Shown here piece by piece: positions 25,216-33,651 of a DNA stretch of 64,000 nt. The notes below the pieces were generated by a model that saw only the letters and a program-made list of their open reading frames with translations, did not search any database and was not told where the DNA came from. The stretch covers positions 1-64,000 of the forward strand of contig NZ_CAXBBQ010000001.1 of NCBI RefSeq assembly GCF_963974575.1. Reading direction: 5' to 3'. A program made the position numbers and the translations under genes. This DNA comes from Sphingosinicella sp963974575. GTDB lineage: Bacteria; Pseudomonadota; Alphaproteobacteria; Sphingomonadales; Sphingomonadaceae. Every line of letters starts with the position of its first letter. Position 1 is the first letter of the stretch.

Positions 25216-25664
25216 GCGCTGCGTCCGATGTCGAGGTGTTCACCGATGGCGCCTGCAAGGGCAACCCCGGGCCCGGCGGCTGGGGCGCGATCCTCCGCGC
25301 GCACGGCAAGGAGCGGGAGTTGAGGGGTGCTGAGCCGCTCACGACCAACAACCGCATGGAACTCACCGCGGCGATCGAGGCGCTGAACGCGCTGAAGCGT
25401 CCGTGCAGCGTGCAGCTTACCACCGATTCGGTCTACGTGCGCGACGGCATCACCAAATGGGTGCACGGCTGGCAGCGGAACGGATGGCGTACCGCGGACC
25501 GGAAACCGGTCAAAAACGCCGATCTGTGGCAGGCGCTGATCGCCGCCGCCGCGCCCCACCGTGTCGAATGGCATTGGGTGAAGGGCCACAATGGCCATGC
25601 CGAAAACGAGCGTGCCGACGAGCTCGCCAATCTTGCGATCACCGAGCTCGCGCCGCGCGCATAA
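25212..25664 (+). CDS. rnhA: Ribonuclease HI
   Basis: Degrades RNA in RNA:DNA hybrids. It has 150 residues from the ATG that overlaps the thrB stop. The catalytic carboxylates are visible in FTDGACKGNPGPGG, NNRMELTAAIEAL and TTDSVYV, and WVKGHNGHAENERAD carries the conserved His and Asp of the last active-site region. The basic handle region (KWVHGWQRNGWRTADRKPVKN) is present, as in E. coli RNase HI. Confidence 0.97.
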   Translation: MSAASDVEVFTDGACKGNPGPGGWGAILRAHGKERELRGAEPLTTNNRMELTAAIEALNALKRPCSVQLTTDSVYVRDGITKWVHGWQRNGWRTADRKPVKNADLWQALIAAAAPHRVEWHWVKGHNGHAENERADELANLAITELAPRA

Positions 25665-25665
25665 C

Positions 25666-25681
25666 GTCGGCAGGCTTTACA
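25666..25681 (+). promoter_or_regulatory. Candidate upstream activator motif GTCGG-N6-TTACA before PEP-CTERM gene 1
   Basis: This spaced word, preceded by C and followed by N-A, recurs in the same orientation upstream of the second PEP-CTERM gene (minus strand, 52992-52977). Here it begins 83 bases before the -12 element of the sigma-54-type promoter; at the other gene the distance is 93 bases. An enhancer site for an NtrC-family activator such as PrsR is possible. Only two copies are available, so this is tentative. Confidence 0.3.
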
Positions 25682-25734
25682 TACGCATCCGCAACGATCG
25701 CGGCCTGCATTGAATCCAAAGCCTTTTTCTCGTC

Positions 25735-25750
25735 TGGTACATAAATTGCT
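25735..25750 (+). promoter_or_regulatory. Sigma-54-type promoter of PEP-CTERM gene 1
   Basis: TGGTAC-ATAAA-TTGCT matches the -24/-12 consensus TGGCAC-N5-TTGCA in all but two positions, with the invariant GG and GC exactly 10 bp apart. The predicted start of transcription is near 25761, about 42 bases before the GTG start codon. Confidence 0.65.
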
Positions 25751-25802
25751 TGTGAGGGTGCAAATGTGCTTCGGCGCAGGGCGTTCGTACAGGGGATTGA
25801 TT

Positions 25803-26639
25803 GTGATCAGGTCGAATTCAAGCCGCGCAGTGCTGGGCGCGCTCGCGCTAACCGCTGCGGCGCTGGCGGCATCGCCCGCCTTAGCAGCCGCCATCGGTAG
25901 CCTTGATCTCAGCGGCGGCTGCGCAGTCAACTGCGGCATCGACGGCCCTGATGGCAACGTCCGCAACTTCACCACCACCGCATCGGACGGCAGCATCGTC
26001 AATGTTCGCGCCACGGCGTGGACCATCAAGGGCGGCACCTGGAACAGCGGCGATCACGAGCAGGCGTTCCTCGGCTTTTACGATGGCGGTCTTGGCGTCA
26101 CGGCGGCAGGTTCGGTCGGCAGCGGCGGCGACGGAAACGGCACCGGCAACTGGGCCGGCGGCGCGCAGGGTCGCCACACCACGGACAATGCGGGCTCCAA
26201 GGACTATATCGTCCTGCAGTTCGACCAGCTGGTCTCGCCCTCTTCGGTCGTGCTCAATGCCTACGACATGTACAGCGGCGGCAACTGGACCAAGGACAAT
26301 GACGCGACGATCCTGATCGGCACGGTCAGCACCGGCTGGAACCAGTTCCTCGATGTCGAGGCGGCGTTCCCGGATCTCTCAACCGATCTGCACGAAATCC
26401 AGATCAAGACGAGCCCTTCCAGCCCCTATGTCGGCTTCGATGCCGGCGGGCACTACGGCAACGTCGTTATCATCGCGGCCGATCTCTATTACGCCGGCGC
26501 GTACCGGGATTATCCGGACTCGTTCAAGCTCGCGCAGATGAACTTCTACACGAGCGATGTTCCGGAACCGGCGATGCTCGGCCTTTTCGGCCTCGGCCTC
26601 ATCGGTATCGGCGCCGCACGCCGCCGCAAGGTCAACTGA
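25803..26639 (+). CDS. PEP-CTERM sorting-domain protein 1
   Basis: A 278-residue exported protein. I chose the GTG at 25803, with AGGGGA 7 bases upstream, because it opens directly into a signal peptide (AVLGALALTAAALAASPALA). The mature part is a Gly/Asn-rich beta domain with no recognised catalytic motif. The last 26 residues form a classic PEP-CTERM anchor: VPEP, a hydrophobic helix (MLGLFGLGLIGIGAA) and RRRK. Such proteins are processed by an exosortase/EpsH enzyme and linked to exopolysaccharide or envelope assembly. No exosortase gene is in the window. The end overlaps the next gene by 8 bases (convergent). Confidence 0.9.
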   Translation: MIRSNSSRAVLGALALTAAALAASPALAAAIGSLDLSGGCAVNCGIDGPDGNVRNFTTTASDGSIVNVRATAWTIKGGTWNSGDHEQAFLGFYDGGLGVTAAGSVGSGGDGNGTGNWAGGAQGRHTTDNAGSKDYIVLQFDQLVSPSSVVLNAYDMYSGGNWTKDNDATILIGTVSTGWNQFLDVEAAFPDLSTDLHEIQIKTSPSSPYVGFDAGGHYGNVVIIAADLYYAGAYRDYPDSFKLAQMNFYTSDVPEPAMLGLFGLGLIGIGAARRRKVN

Positions 26640-27744
26640 ACCGCCTGGGCGCGTAGCGCTCGGGGTCAACGCCGGGCGCGCTCCAAGCCGCGCCCGTGAT
26701 CAACGCCGCCGCCATCGCGCCGGCTGCGGGTGACGTCTGCACCCCAAACCCGCCCTGCCCGGCGCACCAGAAGAAGCCGGGTGCGTCCGACGCAAAACCG
26801 TACACCGGAAGCCGATCCGGCGCGAAGCTCCGCAGCCCCGCCCACGACCGCACCACCCGACGCACCGTCGCGGTCGTCGCGGTCTCGAACCGGTCCACGG
26901 CAATCGCAATGTCCAGCTCCTCAGGCTGCACATCACTCGCCGGCACCGGCGTTTCGTCGTGGGGACTAACCCACATCATCCCGGCGTCGGGCTTGAAGTA
27001 GAAGGCACCCGCCGCATCCAGCACAACCGGCAGGTCCGCTTCCACAGGCTGGCCCAGATCCGCCACGACCATCGTCCGCCGCAACGGCTGCACCCCCAGC
27101 GGCTGCGTACCCGCCAACACGGCGACCTCATCCGCCCACGCCCCCGCCGCGTTCACCACCACATCCGCTTCGAAATGCCCCGCGCCGGCTTCGATCCTCC
27201 AACGCCCGCCGAGACGCTCAAGGCCGCGAACGCGCGCATCCGTAACAAGCGCAGCCCCACGCCGCCGCGCACCGGCGAGGAACGCCTGGTGCAGGCGCGC
27301 CACTTCGATGTCGCTGCATCCCGGCTCCCACAGACCGCACTGCCGCCATGCAGGGGAGAGCAGTGGCGCCCGCGCAGCCGTCCGATCGGCATCAAGGCGT
27401 TCAACAGCAACGCCCAAAGCCCGGAACGCGCCTTCCATCTGATCGAGCGTATCGCGCGCATCCGGCCCGGCGATATGAAGGGCACCACGCGGCGTCACGA
27501 GCGGACCGTCCGCGAAACCCTCCGGCGGCTGGAGCATGAAGGCCTTTGACGCGGCGGTCAGCGGCTGCACGCCGGGCCCACCATACGTCTCGGCGAAGAA
27601 CGCCGCCGAGCGGCCGGTACTATGCAGGCCCGGCTGTTCTTCAGCTTCAATCAGCAGCACGGAGGCCCGTTCGCTCAAAAACCACGCGAGGCTCGCACCG
27701 CCGATGCCCGCCCCCACGACAACAACGTCGTACCGACCCGTCAT
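26632..27744 (-). CDS. FAD-dependent amino-acid oxidoreductase (DAO/DadA family)
   Basis: A 370-residue flavoprotein. The N-terminal Rossmann motif is VVVVGAGIGGASLAWFLSE (about 7-25), followed by the acidic residue of the second strand (LLIEAEEQPG) and the STGRSAAFFAETYG segment of this family. VNAAGAWADEVA and the C-terminal FWCAGQGGFGVQTSPAAG FAD-binding region are present. The substrate may be a D-amino or imino acid or a related amine; it cannot be assigned. The start overlaps the stop of the hydrolase gene upstream (ATGA), so the two are co-translated. Confidence 0.88.
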   Translation of the reverse strand: MTGRYDVVVVGAGIGGASLAWFLSERASVLLIEAEEQPGLHSTGRSAAFFAETYGGPGVQPLTAASKAFMLQPPEGFADGPLVTPRGALHIAGPDARDTLDQMEGAFRALGVAVERLDADRTAARAPLLSPAWRQCGLWEPGCSDIEVARLHQAFLAGARRRGAALVTDARVRGLERLGGRWRIEAGAGHFEADVVVNAAGAWADEVAVLAGTQPLGVQPLRRTMVVADLGQPVEADLPVVLDAAGAFYFKPDAGMMWVSPHDETPVPASDVQPEELDIAIAVDRFETATTATVRRVVRSWAGLRSFAPDRLPVYGFASDAPGFFWCAGQGGFGVQTSPAAGAMAAALITGAAWSAPGVDPERYAPRRFS

Positions 27745-28682
27745 AACGCCACCAACCCGTCAACCGCTGCGAGCAGGCCATCCTGCACCGCGCTCCGCTC
27801 GCGCAGCAATTCATGCGCGGCACCCGCAATGACGTGCAGACGTCCATCCGGCAACCGCCGAACGAGCCGCCGCGCTGCTGCCGCGTCCACCAACCGCTCG
27901 TTCTCGCCAATGAACACGTCGACAGGCAGCTTGATCGCCTCCGGTACACCGCGTGCGGCCAGCGCGCGGCACGAGGACGATGCCTCGAACACCCAGCGCC
28001 AGTTCGCCCCGCCGAAAGCAAGCGCAGGGTTTCCGTCGATCCACCACGCTTCGTCTGCGAACCGCTCCGGATCGCTGGTGAGGATGCGTTGGCGATGGAC
28101 CCCGCGCGAGCGCTCCCCGTAAGGCCCCTGCAGCGGCGGATAGGTATCGCCCGCGCCTGCATTCACGCGCGCCTGCGCAAGCCAGGACAGCACGCGCGGC
28201 GGCACCCCCTGCGCGACAATGCCCGCCATCGGTGCAAACAGCACAGCACGGCGATAGCGGTACGCATGCCCGGCCGCGAGGTGCCGGAGCGCGAGATGCC
28301 CGCCCATGCTATGCCCCGCAAGCACCAGCGGCCCGCCCAGCATCGCCGCACATTGGTCCGCAAGCCCGGCGAGGTCAGCGAGCCACGCGTCGAAATATCC
28401 CCCGCCCCCGGTCGGAAAACGTCCCGAAGCCCCCTGCCCTCGCCAGTCGAAGGTGAAGAGACCATAGCCCCGGTCCCGCCAGTGCCAGTAGCTCTCCGAA
28501 TACTTCTCGATGAAATCCGCGCGCCCGTTCAGGAACAGGATCGACGGCTTGCCTGCCATCGGCGCCCAGCTCACCGTGCGGATGCGCCAACCGTCGGCGG
28601 CGATCCAGTCCGCCCAGCGGGCCTCCGGGGGCAGCGAACGGCGGCGGGTCAAGGTATCGTCGGGGAGCGGGTCGGGCGTCAC
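27741..28682 (-). CDS. Alpha/beta hydrolase, lysophospholipase/monoglyceride lipase type
   Basis: A 313-residue hydrolase starting at the GTG of 28682. The nucleophile elbow is GHSMGG (in PLVLAGHSMGGHLALRHL), with LFLNGRADFIEKY in the oxyanion region, FDWRGQGASGR after the third strand, an Asp in the VDVFIGENERLVDAAAA region and a final His in VIAGAAHELLRE. This is the serine hydrolase_4 arrangement of PldB-like lysophospholipases. It forms a two-gene operon with the FAD oxidoreductase and is divergent from cpaA, leaving under 50 bp for both promoters. Confidence 0.9.
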   Translation of the reverse strand: MTPDPLPDDTLTRRRSLPPEARWADWIAADGWRIRTVSWAPMAGKPSILFLNGRADFIEKYSESYWHWRDRGYGLFTFDWRGQGASGRFPTGGGGYFDAWLADLAGLADQCAAMLGGPLVLAGHSMGGHLALRHLAAGHAYRYRRAVLFAPMAGIVAQGVPPRVLSWLAQARVNAGAGDTYPPLQGPYGERSRGVHRQRILTSDPERFADEAWWIDGNPALAFGGANWRWVFEASSSCRALAARGVPEAIKLPVDVFIGENERLVDAAAARRLVRRLPDGRLHVIAGAAHELLRERSAVQDGLLAAVDGLVAL

Positions 28683-28730
28683 GGCGCATGGTTACGTTTT
28701 TTTCAGTCATGACGTCTAGGACCGGTCGAC

Positions 28731-29204
28731 ATGGCCGGGGCTCTTCAGATCATCAGCGTCGCAGTACTTTTCGTACTGCTCGCCTATGTCATTTACAGTG
28801 ACGTAACCCGGCGTATCATTCCGAACATCGTCAATGCCGCCGTCGCGCTGCTCGCCGTTCCCTTCTGGTTGGGCTCGGGAGAGGCGCTGTGGCCGCTCGT
28901 CGGCTGGCAGATCTTGCTGGCCATTGGCGTGTTCGCCGTTTTCGCCGGAATCTTCGCGTTGGGCGCCATGGGCGGCGGTGACGTCAAGCTGCTTACCGCG
29001 CTCGCGCTCTGGCTGCCCGCCATTCCGTATCTGCGTATGCTCGTGCTCATGTCGATCATCGGCGGCGTCCTGACGCTCGCCTACCTCGTCTGGCACCGCA
29101 AGCGCGGAAAAGCGGGCAATCCGGAGATTCCATACGGGTGCGCAATCTGCCTCGCGACCTTCGTCGCGCTTGGCGAACCGATTGTTAAGCAATTGGCTGG
29201 ATAG
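28731..29204 (+). CDS. cpaA: Prepilin peptidase CpaA/TadV
   Basis: Type IV prepilin peptidase that processes Flp pilins in the inner membrane. It has 157 residues and several TM helices. The two catalytic aspartates are D24 (IYSDVTRRIIPN) and D84 (GGGDVK). It is the short form without a methylase domain, typical of Tad systems. It opens the Tad operon; no pilin gene lies upstream or downstream of it here. Confidence 0.95.
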   Translation: MAGALQIISVAVLFVLLAYVIYSDVTRRIIPNIVNAAVALLAVPFWLGSGEALWPLVGWQILLAIGVFAVFAGIFALGAMGGGDVKLLTALALWLPAIPYLRMLVLMSIIGGVLTLAYLVWHRKRGKAGNPEIPYGCAICLATFVALGEPIVKQLAG

Positions 29205-29241
29205 TGCACGCAGGGGTTTTCGCCTGGAGGCTACAGGGGTC

Positions 29242-30225
29242 ATGGACGTAAAGAAGATCATATTGCTGGTCGGCGCGCTCGTTATAGCGGGTATCTCGGC
29301 CTTCTTCGTACGCGCTCTCGTCAGCGACAGCGGCACACAGCAAGTGCAGGCTGGCGAGGTCGAGCATAAGGGCCCGAAGGTGCTCGTCGCCACCAAGCCG
29401 CTGCCGCTCGGCACCATCCTCAACGCCGAGATGTTCAAGCTGCAGCCTTGGCCCAAAGATCTCGTCGAGAACGTCTACTTCCTTGAAGGCGAGACCAATC
29501 TCGAAAGCCTGAACGGCAAGGTCGTGCGTGTTTCGGTTCCGGCCGGACAGCCGCTCACCAAGGGGTCGATCGTCGGGCCGGGCGAGCGCGGCTTCCTTGC
29601 CGCGGCGCTGACGCCGGGGATGCGCGCCGTCACGGTCTCGATCAACGCAGAGAGCGGCGTCGCCGGCTTCGTGTTCCCGGGCGACCGCGTGGACATGATC
29701 CTCACGCACGGCGTCAGCTATCAGGGCGATACTGAGGAAGGCACGCCGGCTCCGGCCCTGCGTGTTTCCGAAACCATGATGCGCAACGTTCGCGTGCTTG
29801 CGATCGACCAGCGCACGAACGAACTTGGCGGCGAAGGGTCTGGTCCGAAAACCGGCCGCACCGTGACGTTCGAAGTGCCTCCGAAATTCGTCGAGAAGAT
29901 CGCCGTCGCACAAACGCTCGGCCAGATCTCGCTCAGCCTGCGTCCGCTCGCGGAGAATACGCAGGAGCTGGAACAGATGATCGCGACCGGCGAGGTGGAG
30001 GTCGGCGACGACCTGAACGCCACGCAGGAAAAGCACATGCAGATCGCGCTCCAGATGCAGCCGAACGATCGCAATCCGTCGTTCACCACCGGCGGCGAGG
30101 TCTCGCGTTTCGCGTCCAATCTCGATCCGCGTCCCGTAGCCGTGAAGTCCGGAAAACCTGCGGGCCCAAGCGTTCGCGTGTTCCGCGGCAACAAGACGAC
30201 CGAAGTTTCTGTGGGGGCAGAATAA
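29242..30225 (+). CDS. cpaB: Flp pilus assembly protein CpaB/RcpC
   Basis: Periplasmic Tad component anchored by an N-terminal helix (IILLVGALVIAGISAFFVRALV), with an SAF-like domain (about 45-105; VLVATKPLPLGTILNAEMF) that may bind peptidoglycan or polysaccharide. It has 327 residues from the ATG at 29242, which has GGAGG upstream; a longer in-frame start overlapping cpaA is rejected. The C-terminal part contains the family segment ARRKGRTVTFEVPP-like (here TGRTVTFEVPPKFVEKIAVAQ). It ends one base before cpaC. Confidence 0.93.
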   Translation: MDVKKIILLVGALVIAGISAFFVRALVSDSGTQQVQAGEVEHKGPKVLVATKPLPLGTILNAEMFKLQPWPKDLVENVYFLEGETNLESLNGKVVRVSVPAGQPLTKGSIVGPGERGFLAAALTPGMRAVTVSINAESGVAGFVFPGDRVDMILTHGVSYQGDTEEGTPAPALRVSETMMRNVRVLAIDQRTNELGGEGSGPKTGRTVTFEVPPKFVEKIAVAQTLGQISLSLRPLAENTQELEQMIATGEVEVGDDLNATQEKHMQIALQMQPNDRNPSFTTGGEVSRFASNLDPRPVAVKSGKPAGPSVRVFRGNKTTEVSVGAE

Positions 30226-30226
30226 C

Positions 30227-31645
30227 ATGAAGCTCAAGGCAATCTTGTGCGGCTGCACCGCCGCACTGTCGCTGGCCGCCATGGCCACACCGGCGACCCG
30301 GGCGCAGGATACGACGATCACATCGGCATCATCCTCGCTCAACGTCGGCGTCAACAAGGGCACGCTGATCCGGCTTGAACGGTCGATGAGCGACGTGTTC
30401 GTCGCCAACCAGAAGATCGCGGACGTGCAGGTCCGGTCCGACCGCCTGCTCTACGTCTACGGCGTCGGCGCCGGTGAAACTACGATCTACGCGACGGACG
30501 GCGCCGGCCGCATCGTCTATTCCGCGAACGTCCGCGTCGCGCAGAACATCGATCAGATCCGCACGATGCTGGGTCTTGCGATGCCGGGCGCCGCGATCAC
30601 GGTCAATTCGATGAACGGCATGACGCTGCTCACGGGCACCGTCGCCAGCGCCGAAGAGGTTGAGGAGGCCACGCGCCTCGTCAAGACCTTCGTCGGCGAA
30701 GGCCAGGCCATCGTCAACAAGCTGCAGACCGCAACGCCAGCGCAGGTGAACCTCCGCGTGAAGTTTGCCGAGGTGAGCCGCAGCCTGGTGAAGGAACTGG
30801 GCGTCAATCTGACGACGATCGACAACACCGGCGGCTTCCTGTTCGGCATGGCGCGCGGACGTGGAACCGGAGCGCTCACCTATGATGCGAGCGCGGGAAC
30901 GTGGACGCTGAATCAAAGCTCTGGGTCGACGACGATCGGCGGCGTCGCTTCACTATTCGGGCTGGACGTCGGCGCAGCGATCGACGCGCTTGAACAAGAT
31001 GGTCTCGTCTCCCTCCTTGCAGAACCGAACCTGACTGCGCTTTCGGGCGAAACGGCCAGCTTCCTTGCGGGCGGTGAGTTCCCGATCGCCGTGAGCGATG
31101 GCAACGGCGGTATCAGCGTCGAATTCAAGGAATATGGCGTGGGCATCGCCTTCACGCCGACCGTACTCGACGGGGGAAGGATCAGCCTGCGCGTTCGTCC
31201 GGAAGTCTCCGAGCTTTCCGAAGCCGGTGCGATCCGCCTCGACAACATCTCGATCCCGGCACTGACCACGCGCAGAGCCGAGACCTCGATCGAGCTCGGC
31301 TCGGGCCAGAGCTTCATGATCGCCGGCCTCCTGCGCAATCGCGTGGGCACCACCCAGGAAAAAACGCCGCTGCTCGGCAATCTTCCGATCCTTGGTGCAC
31401 TGTTCAAATCGGATCGCTTCGCGCGTGACGAATCGGAACTCGTGATCGTGGTGACGCCCTATCTCGTGAAGCCGACCAACACCCGCCTTACGCTGCCAAC
31501 GGACGGCCTTGCTGTTCCGAACGATGCGGAACGCTGGCTGCTTGGCAAGACATTCAAGGGCGCCAAGGCGCCGGTCGCCGAAGCGAAGACAGCCGGACCG
31601 CCCACGGTCGCCAGCTCGGCCGCGCCCGGCTTCTCGAACAATTGA
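30227..31645 (+). CDS. cpaC: Tad outer-membrane secretin CpaC/RcpA
   Basis: Forms the outer-membrane pore for the Flp pilus. It has 472 residues: a signal peptide (AALSLAAMATPATRAQ), an N-terminal pilus-formation domain (about 35-105; NKGTLIRLERSMSDVFVANQKIADVQV), a BON-like domain, then the secretin domain with EVSRSLVKELGVNL and the signature VTPYLVKP near the end. GTTQEKTPLLGNLPILGALFKS is the usual secretin segment. It is in one transcript with cpaB and cpaD. Confidence 0.95.
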   Translation: MKLKAILCGCTAALSLAAMATPATRAQDTTITSASSSLNVGVNKGTLIRLERSMSDVFVANQKIADVQVRSDRLLYVYGVGAGETTIYATDGAGRIVYSANVRVAQNIDQIRTMLGLAMPGAAITVNSMNGMTLLTGTVASAEEVEEATRLVKTFVGEGQAIVNKLQTATPAQVNLRVKFAEVSRSLVKELGVNLTTIDNTGGFLFGMARGRGTGALTYDASAGTWTLNQSSGSTTIGGVASLFGLDVGAAIDALEQDGLVSLLAEPNLTALSGETASFLAGGEFPIAVSDGNGGISVEFKEYGVGIAFTPTVLDGGRISLRVRPEVSELSEAGAIRLDNISIPALTTRRAETSIELGSGQSFMIAGLLRNRVGTTQEKTPLLGNLPILGALFKSDRFARDESELVIVVTPYLVKPTNTRLTLPTDGLAVPNDAERWLLGKTFKGAKAPVAEAKTAGPPTVASSAAPGFSNN

Positions 31646-31659
31646 TGGACAGGGGCACC

Positions 31660-32316
31660 ATGACCATGAAGACCATCACCATGCGCCGCCTCGCAGCGGG
31701 CACCCTTCTCGCCTCATCGCTCGCGCTCGGCGCCTGCGGCGGCAGCGCGCCCAATCCGGGCATGGCCTCGGCGAAGGCTGCGGTCGTCGCACAGACCATC
31801 CTCGTTCATGATCTCGGCTATGCGGGTTCCGACGGGCTTTCCAGCGAGCAGCGCAAGTCGCTTGCGGAATGGTTCGAGGGCATTGGCGTTCGCTACGGCG
31901 ACCGCGTCAGCGTTGACGACAGCGGCAGCGGCTCGGGCGCTCGCCGCGCGGCGATCGCCTCGGTTCTCGCCGAATACGGACTTCTCTTGAACGATCAGGT
32001 GCCGGTCACGCCGGGCGCAGGCAGCGGCGGCGCCCGCGTGGTCGTGATGCGGGCGACCGCCAGCGTCCCGGATTGCCCGGATTGGTCACGGCCGTCGCAG
32101 CTCGAATTCGAAGCCTCGACGATGAGCAATTACGGCTGCGCCAGCGAGAGCAACCTTGCCGCGATGGTCGTCGACGCAAACGACCTCGTGTCGGGCAAGC
32201 CCTACACGGGGACCGATGCGCTCACCACAGTGAAGGCCATCGAAACCTACCGGGGCAAGGCCGGCGAGGGCACCAACAAGGTGAAGAGCACCGTCGGCCA
32301 GGCCGGCAGCAACTAA
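31660..32316 (+). CDS. cpaD: Tad pilus assembly lipoprotein CpaD
   Basis: A 218-residue outer-membrane lipoprotein that assists the secretin. I prefer the ATG at 31660, with AGGGG just upstream; ATG 31645 and TTG 31642, which overlap the cpaC stop, are alternatives. The lipobox is LALGAC. The CpaD family pattern includes CPDWSRPSQLEFEASTMSNYGCASESNLAAMVVDANDLV (in outline) and the closing segment TTVKAIETYRG. Confidence 0.9.
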   Translation: MTMKTITMRRLAAGTLLASSLALGACGGSAPNPGMASAKAAVVAQTILVHDLGYAGSDGLSSEQRKSLAEWFEGIGVRYGDRVSVDDSGSGSGARRAAIASVLAEYGLLLNDQVPVTPGAGSGGARVVVMRATASVPDCPDWSRPSQLEFEASTMSNYGCASESNLAAMVVDANDLVSGKPYTGTDALTTVKAIETYRGKAGEGTNKVKSTVGQAGSN

Positions 32317-32332
32317 ACGAGGGGATGCAGGT

Positions 32333-33598
32333 ATGAACGCGCCTTGGAATCCGAAAACCGGCGTCGGTGCACGCGACGCCTTCAACGCCTTCGTCTGCGA
32401 CGACGAAACCGCTGACGCTGTCAAGGTCGTCGCGGCCGAACTCGGCTGGGCTGTCGAGAAGGTCAACAAGGGCGGCCTTCGCAACGCCGTGCAGACGCTC
32501 TCGGTCTCGTCGAGCCCGATGGTGCTGCTCGTCGATCTGTCGGAATCGGGCGACCCGCTGAATGACATCAACGCGCTTGCCGAAGTCTGCGAGCCGGGGA
32601 CGATCGTGATCGCGGTCGGCATGATCAACGACGTGAAGCTCTACCGCGATCTCGTCGCGAGCGGCCTGCAGGATTATCTGCTGAAGCCGCTGTCCGCCGA
32701 CGCGATGCGCGAGACCTTCATGCACGCGCAGGTCACGCTGCAGGGTCCGAAGCATGTGGAGATCGATGCCAGCGACCGTCCGCGCACGACGATCGCGGTG
32801 ATCGGCACGCGCGGCGGCGTCGGCGCGTCGACCGTGGCAAGCTCGCTCGCATGGCTCTCCGCCGACAGCCAGGGCCGTTCCACGGCGCTTCTCGATCTTG
32901 ACGTCCAGTTCGGCACGGGCGCGCTTTCGTTCGATCTCGAACCGGGCCGCGGTCTCACGGACGCGCTCGAGAACCCGAGCCGCATCGACGGCCTCTTCAT
33001 TGAGCGTGCGATGGTGCGCGTGGGCGACAAGCTCGCCGTGCTTTCCGCGGAAGCGCCGATCAGCCAGCCGCTGATCACCGACGGCAGTGCGCTGTTCCAG
33101 CTTCAGGAAGAAATGCGCAATGCCTTCGAAACGGTGATCGTGGACCTGCCGCGCACCGTTGCCGTGCAGCACCCGCACCTGCTCAGCGACGTCAACCATG
33201 TCGTTGTGGTGACCGAACAGACGCTGGCCTCGACGCGCGATGCGATCCGCCTGCTCGGCTTCCTGAAAGCAAATGCGCCGCACGCCAGAGTGACGATGGT
33301 CGCCAACCGCGTCGGCACGAATCCGCCGCCCGAAGTCGCGCGCAAGGATTTCGAAGCGTCGATCGAACGCAAGATCGACATCGTCATTCCGCTCGACGTC
33401 AAGCAGGCCGTCGGCGCCGCGAAGCAGGGCCGTGCGCTTGCTGCAGTCGCCAACGGCAAGGTCGGCAGTGCCCTCCATGCGCTCGCCGTCCAGCTCGCTG
33501 GTGAAATTGCCGCCGAGGTCGAAGCGAAAACACTGATGAGCAAGGTTCGGAGCCTGCTGCCCAACAAAGGTGCCGCCAAGGCTTCGGGTAAAAAGTGA
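32333..33598 (+). CDS. cpaE: Tad pilus localisation ATPase-like protein CpaE/TadZ
   Basis: A 421-residue polar-localisation factor. It has an N-terminal receiver-like domain (about 15-130; LLVDLSESGDPLNDINALAE) and a C-terminal ParA/MinD-type domain from about residue 150. The Walker A segment reads GTRGGVGASTVASSLA: the deviant form with Ser/Thr where ParA has Lys-Thr, as in many TadZ proteins. ALLDLDVQFG follows. It recruits the CpaF ATPase complex to a cell pole in known systems. Confidence 0.94.
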   Translation: MNAPWNPKTGVGARDAFNAFVCDDETADAVKVVAAELGWAVEKVNKGGLRNAVQTLSVSSSPMVLLVDLSESGDPLNDINALAEVCEPGTIVIAVGMINDVKLYRDLVASGLQDYLLKPLSADAMRETFMHAQVTLQGPKHVEIDASDRPRTTIAVIGTRGGVGASTVASSLAWLSADSQGRSTALLDLDVQFGTGALSFDLEPGRGLTDALENPSRIDGLFIERAMVRVGDKLAVLSAEAPISQPLITDGSALFQLQEEMRNAFETVIVDLPRTVAVQHPHLLSDVNHVVVVTEQTLASTRDAIRLLGFLKANAPHARVTMVANRVGTNPPPEVARKDFEASIERKIDIVIPLDVKQAVGAAKQGRALAAVANGKVGSALHALAVQLAGEIAAEVEAKTLMSKVRSLLPNKGAAKASGKK

Positions 33599-33651
33599 GG
33601 GGTTCCGGCTGGGCAACCGGCCGGGCCGCACTGCGTAAAACGGGGTAAGGT

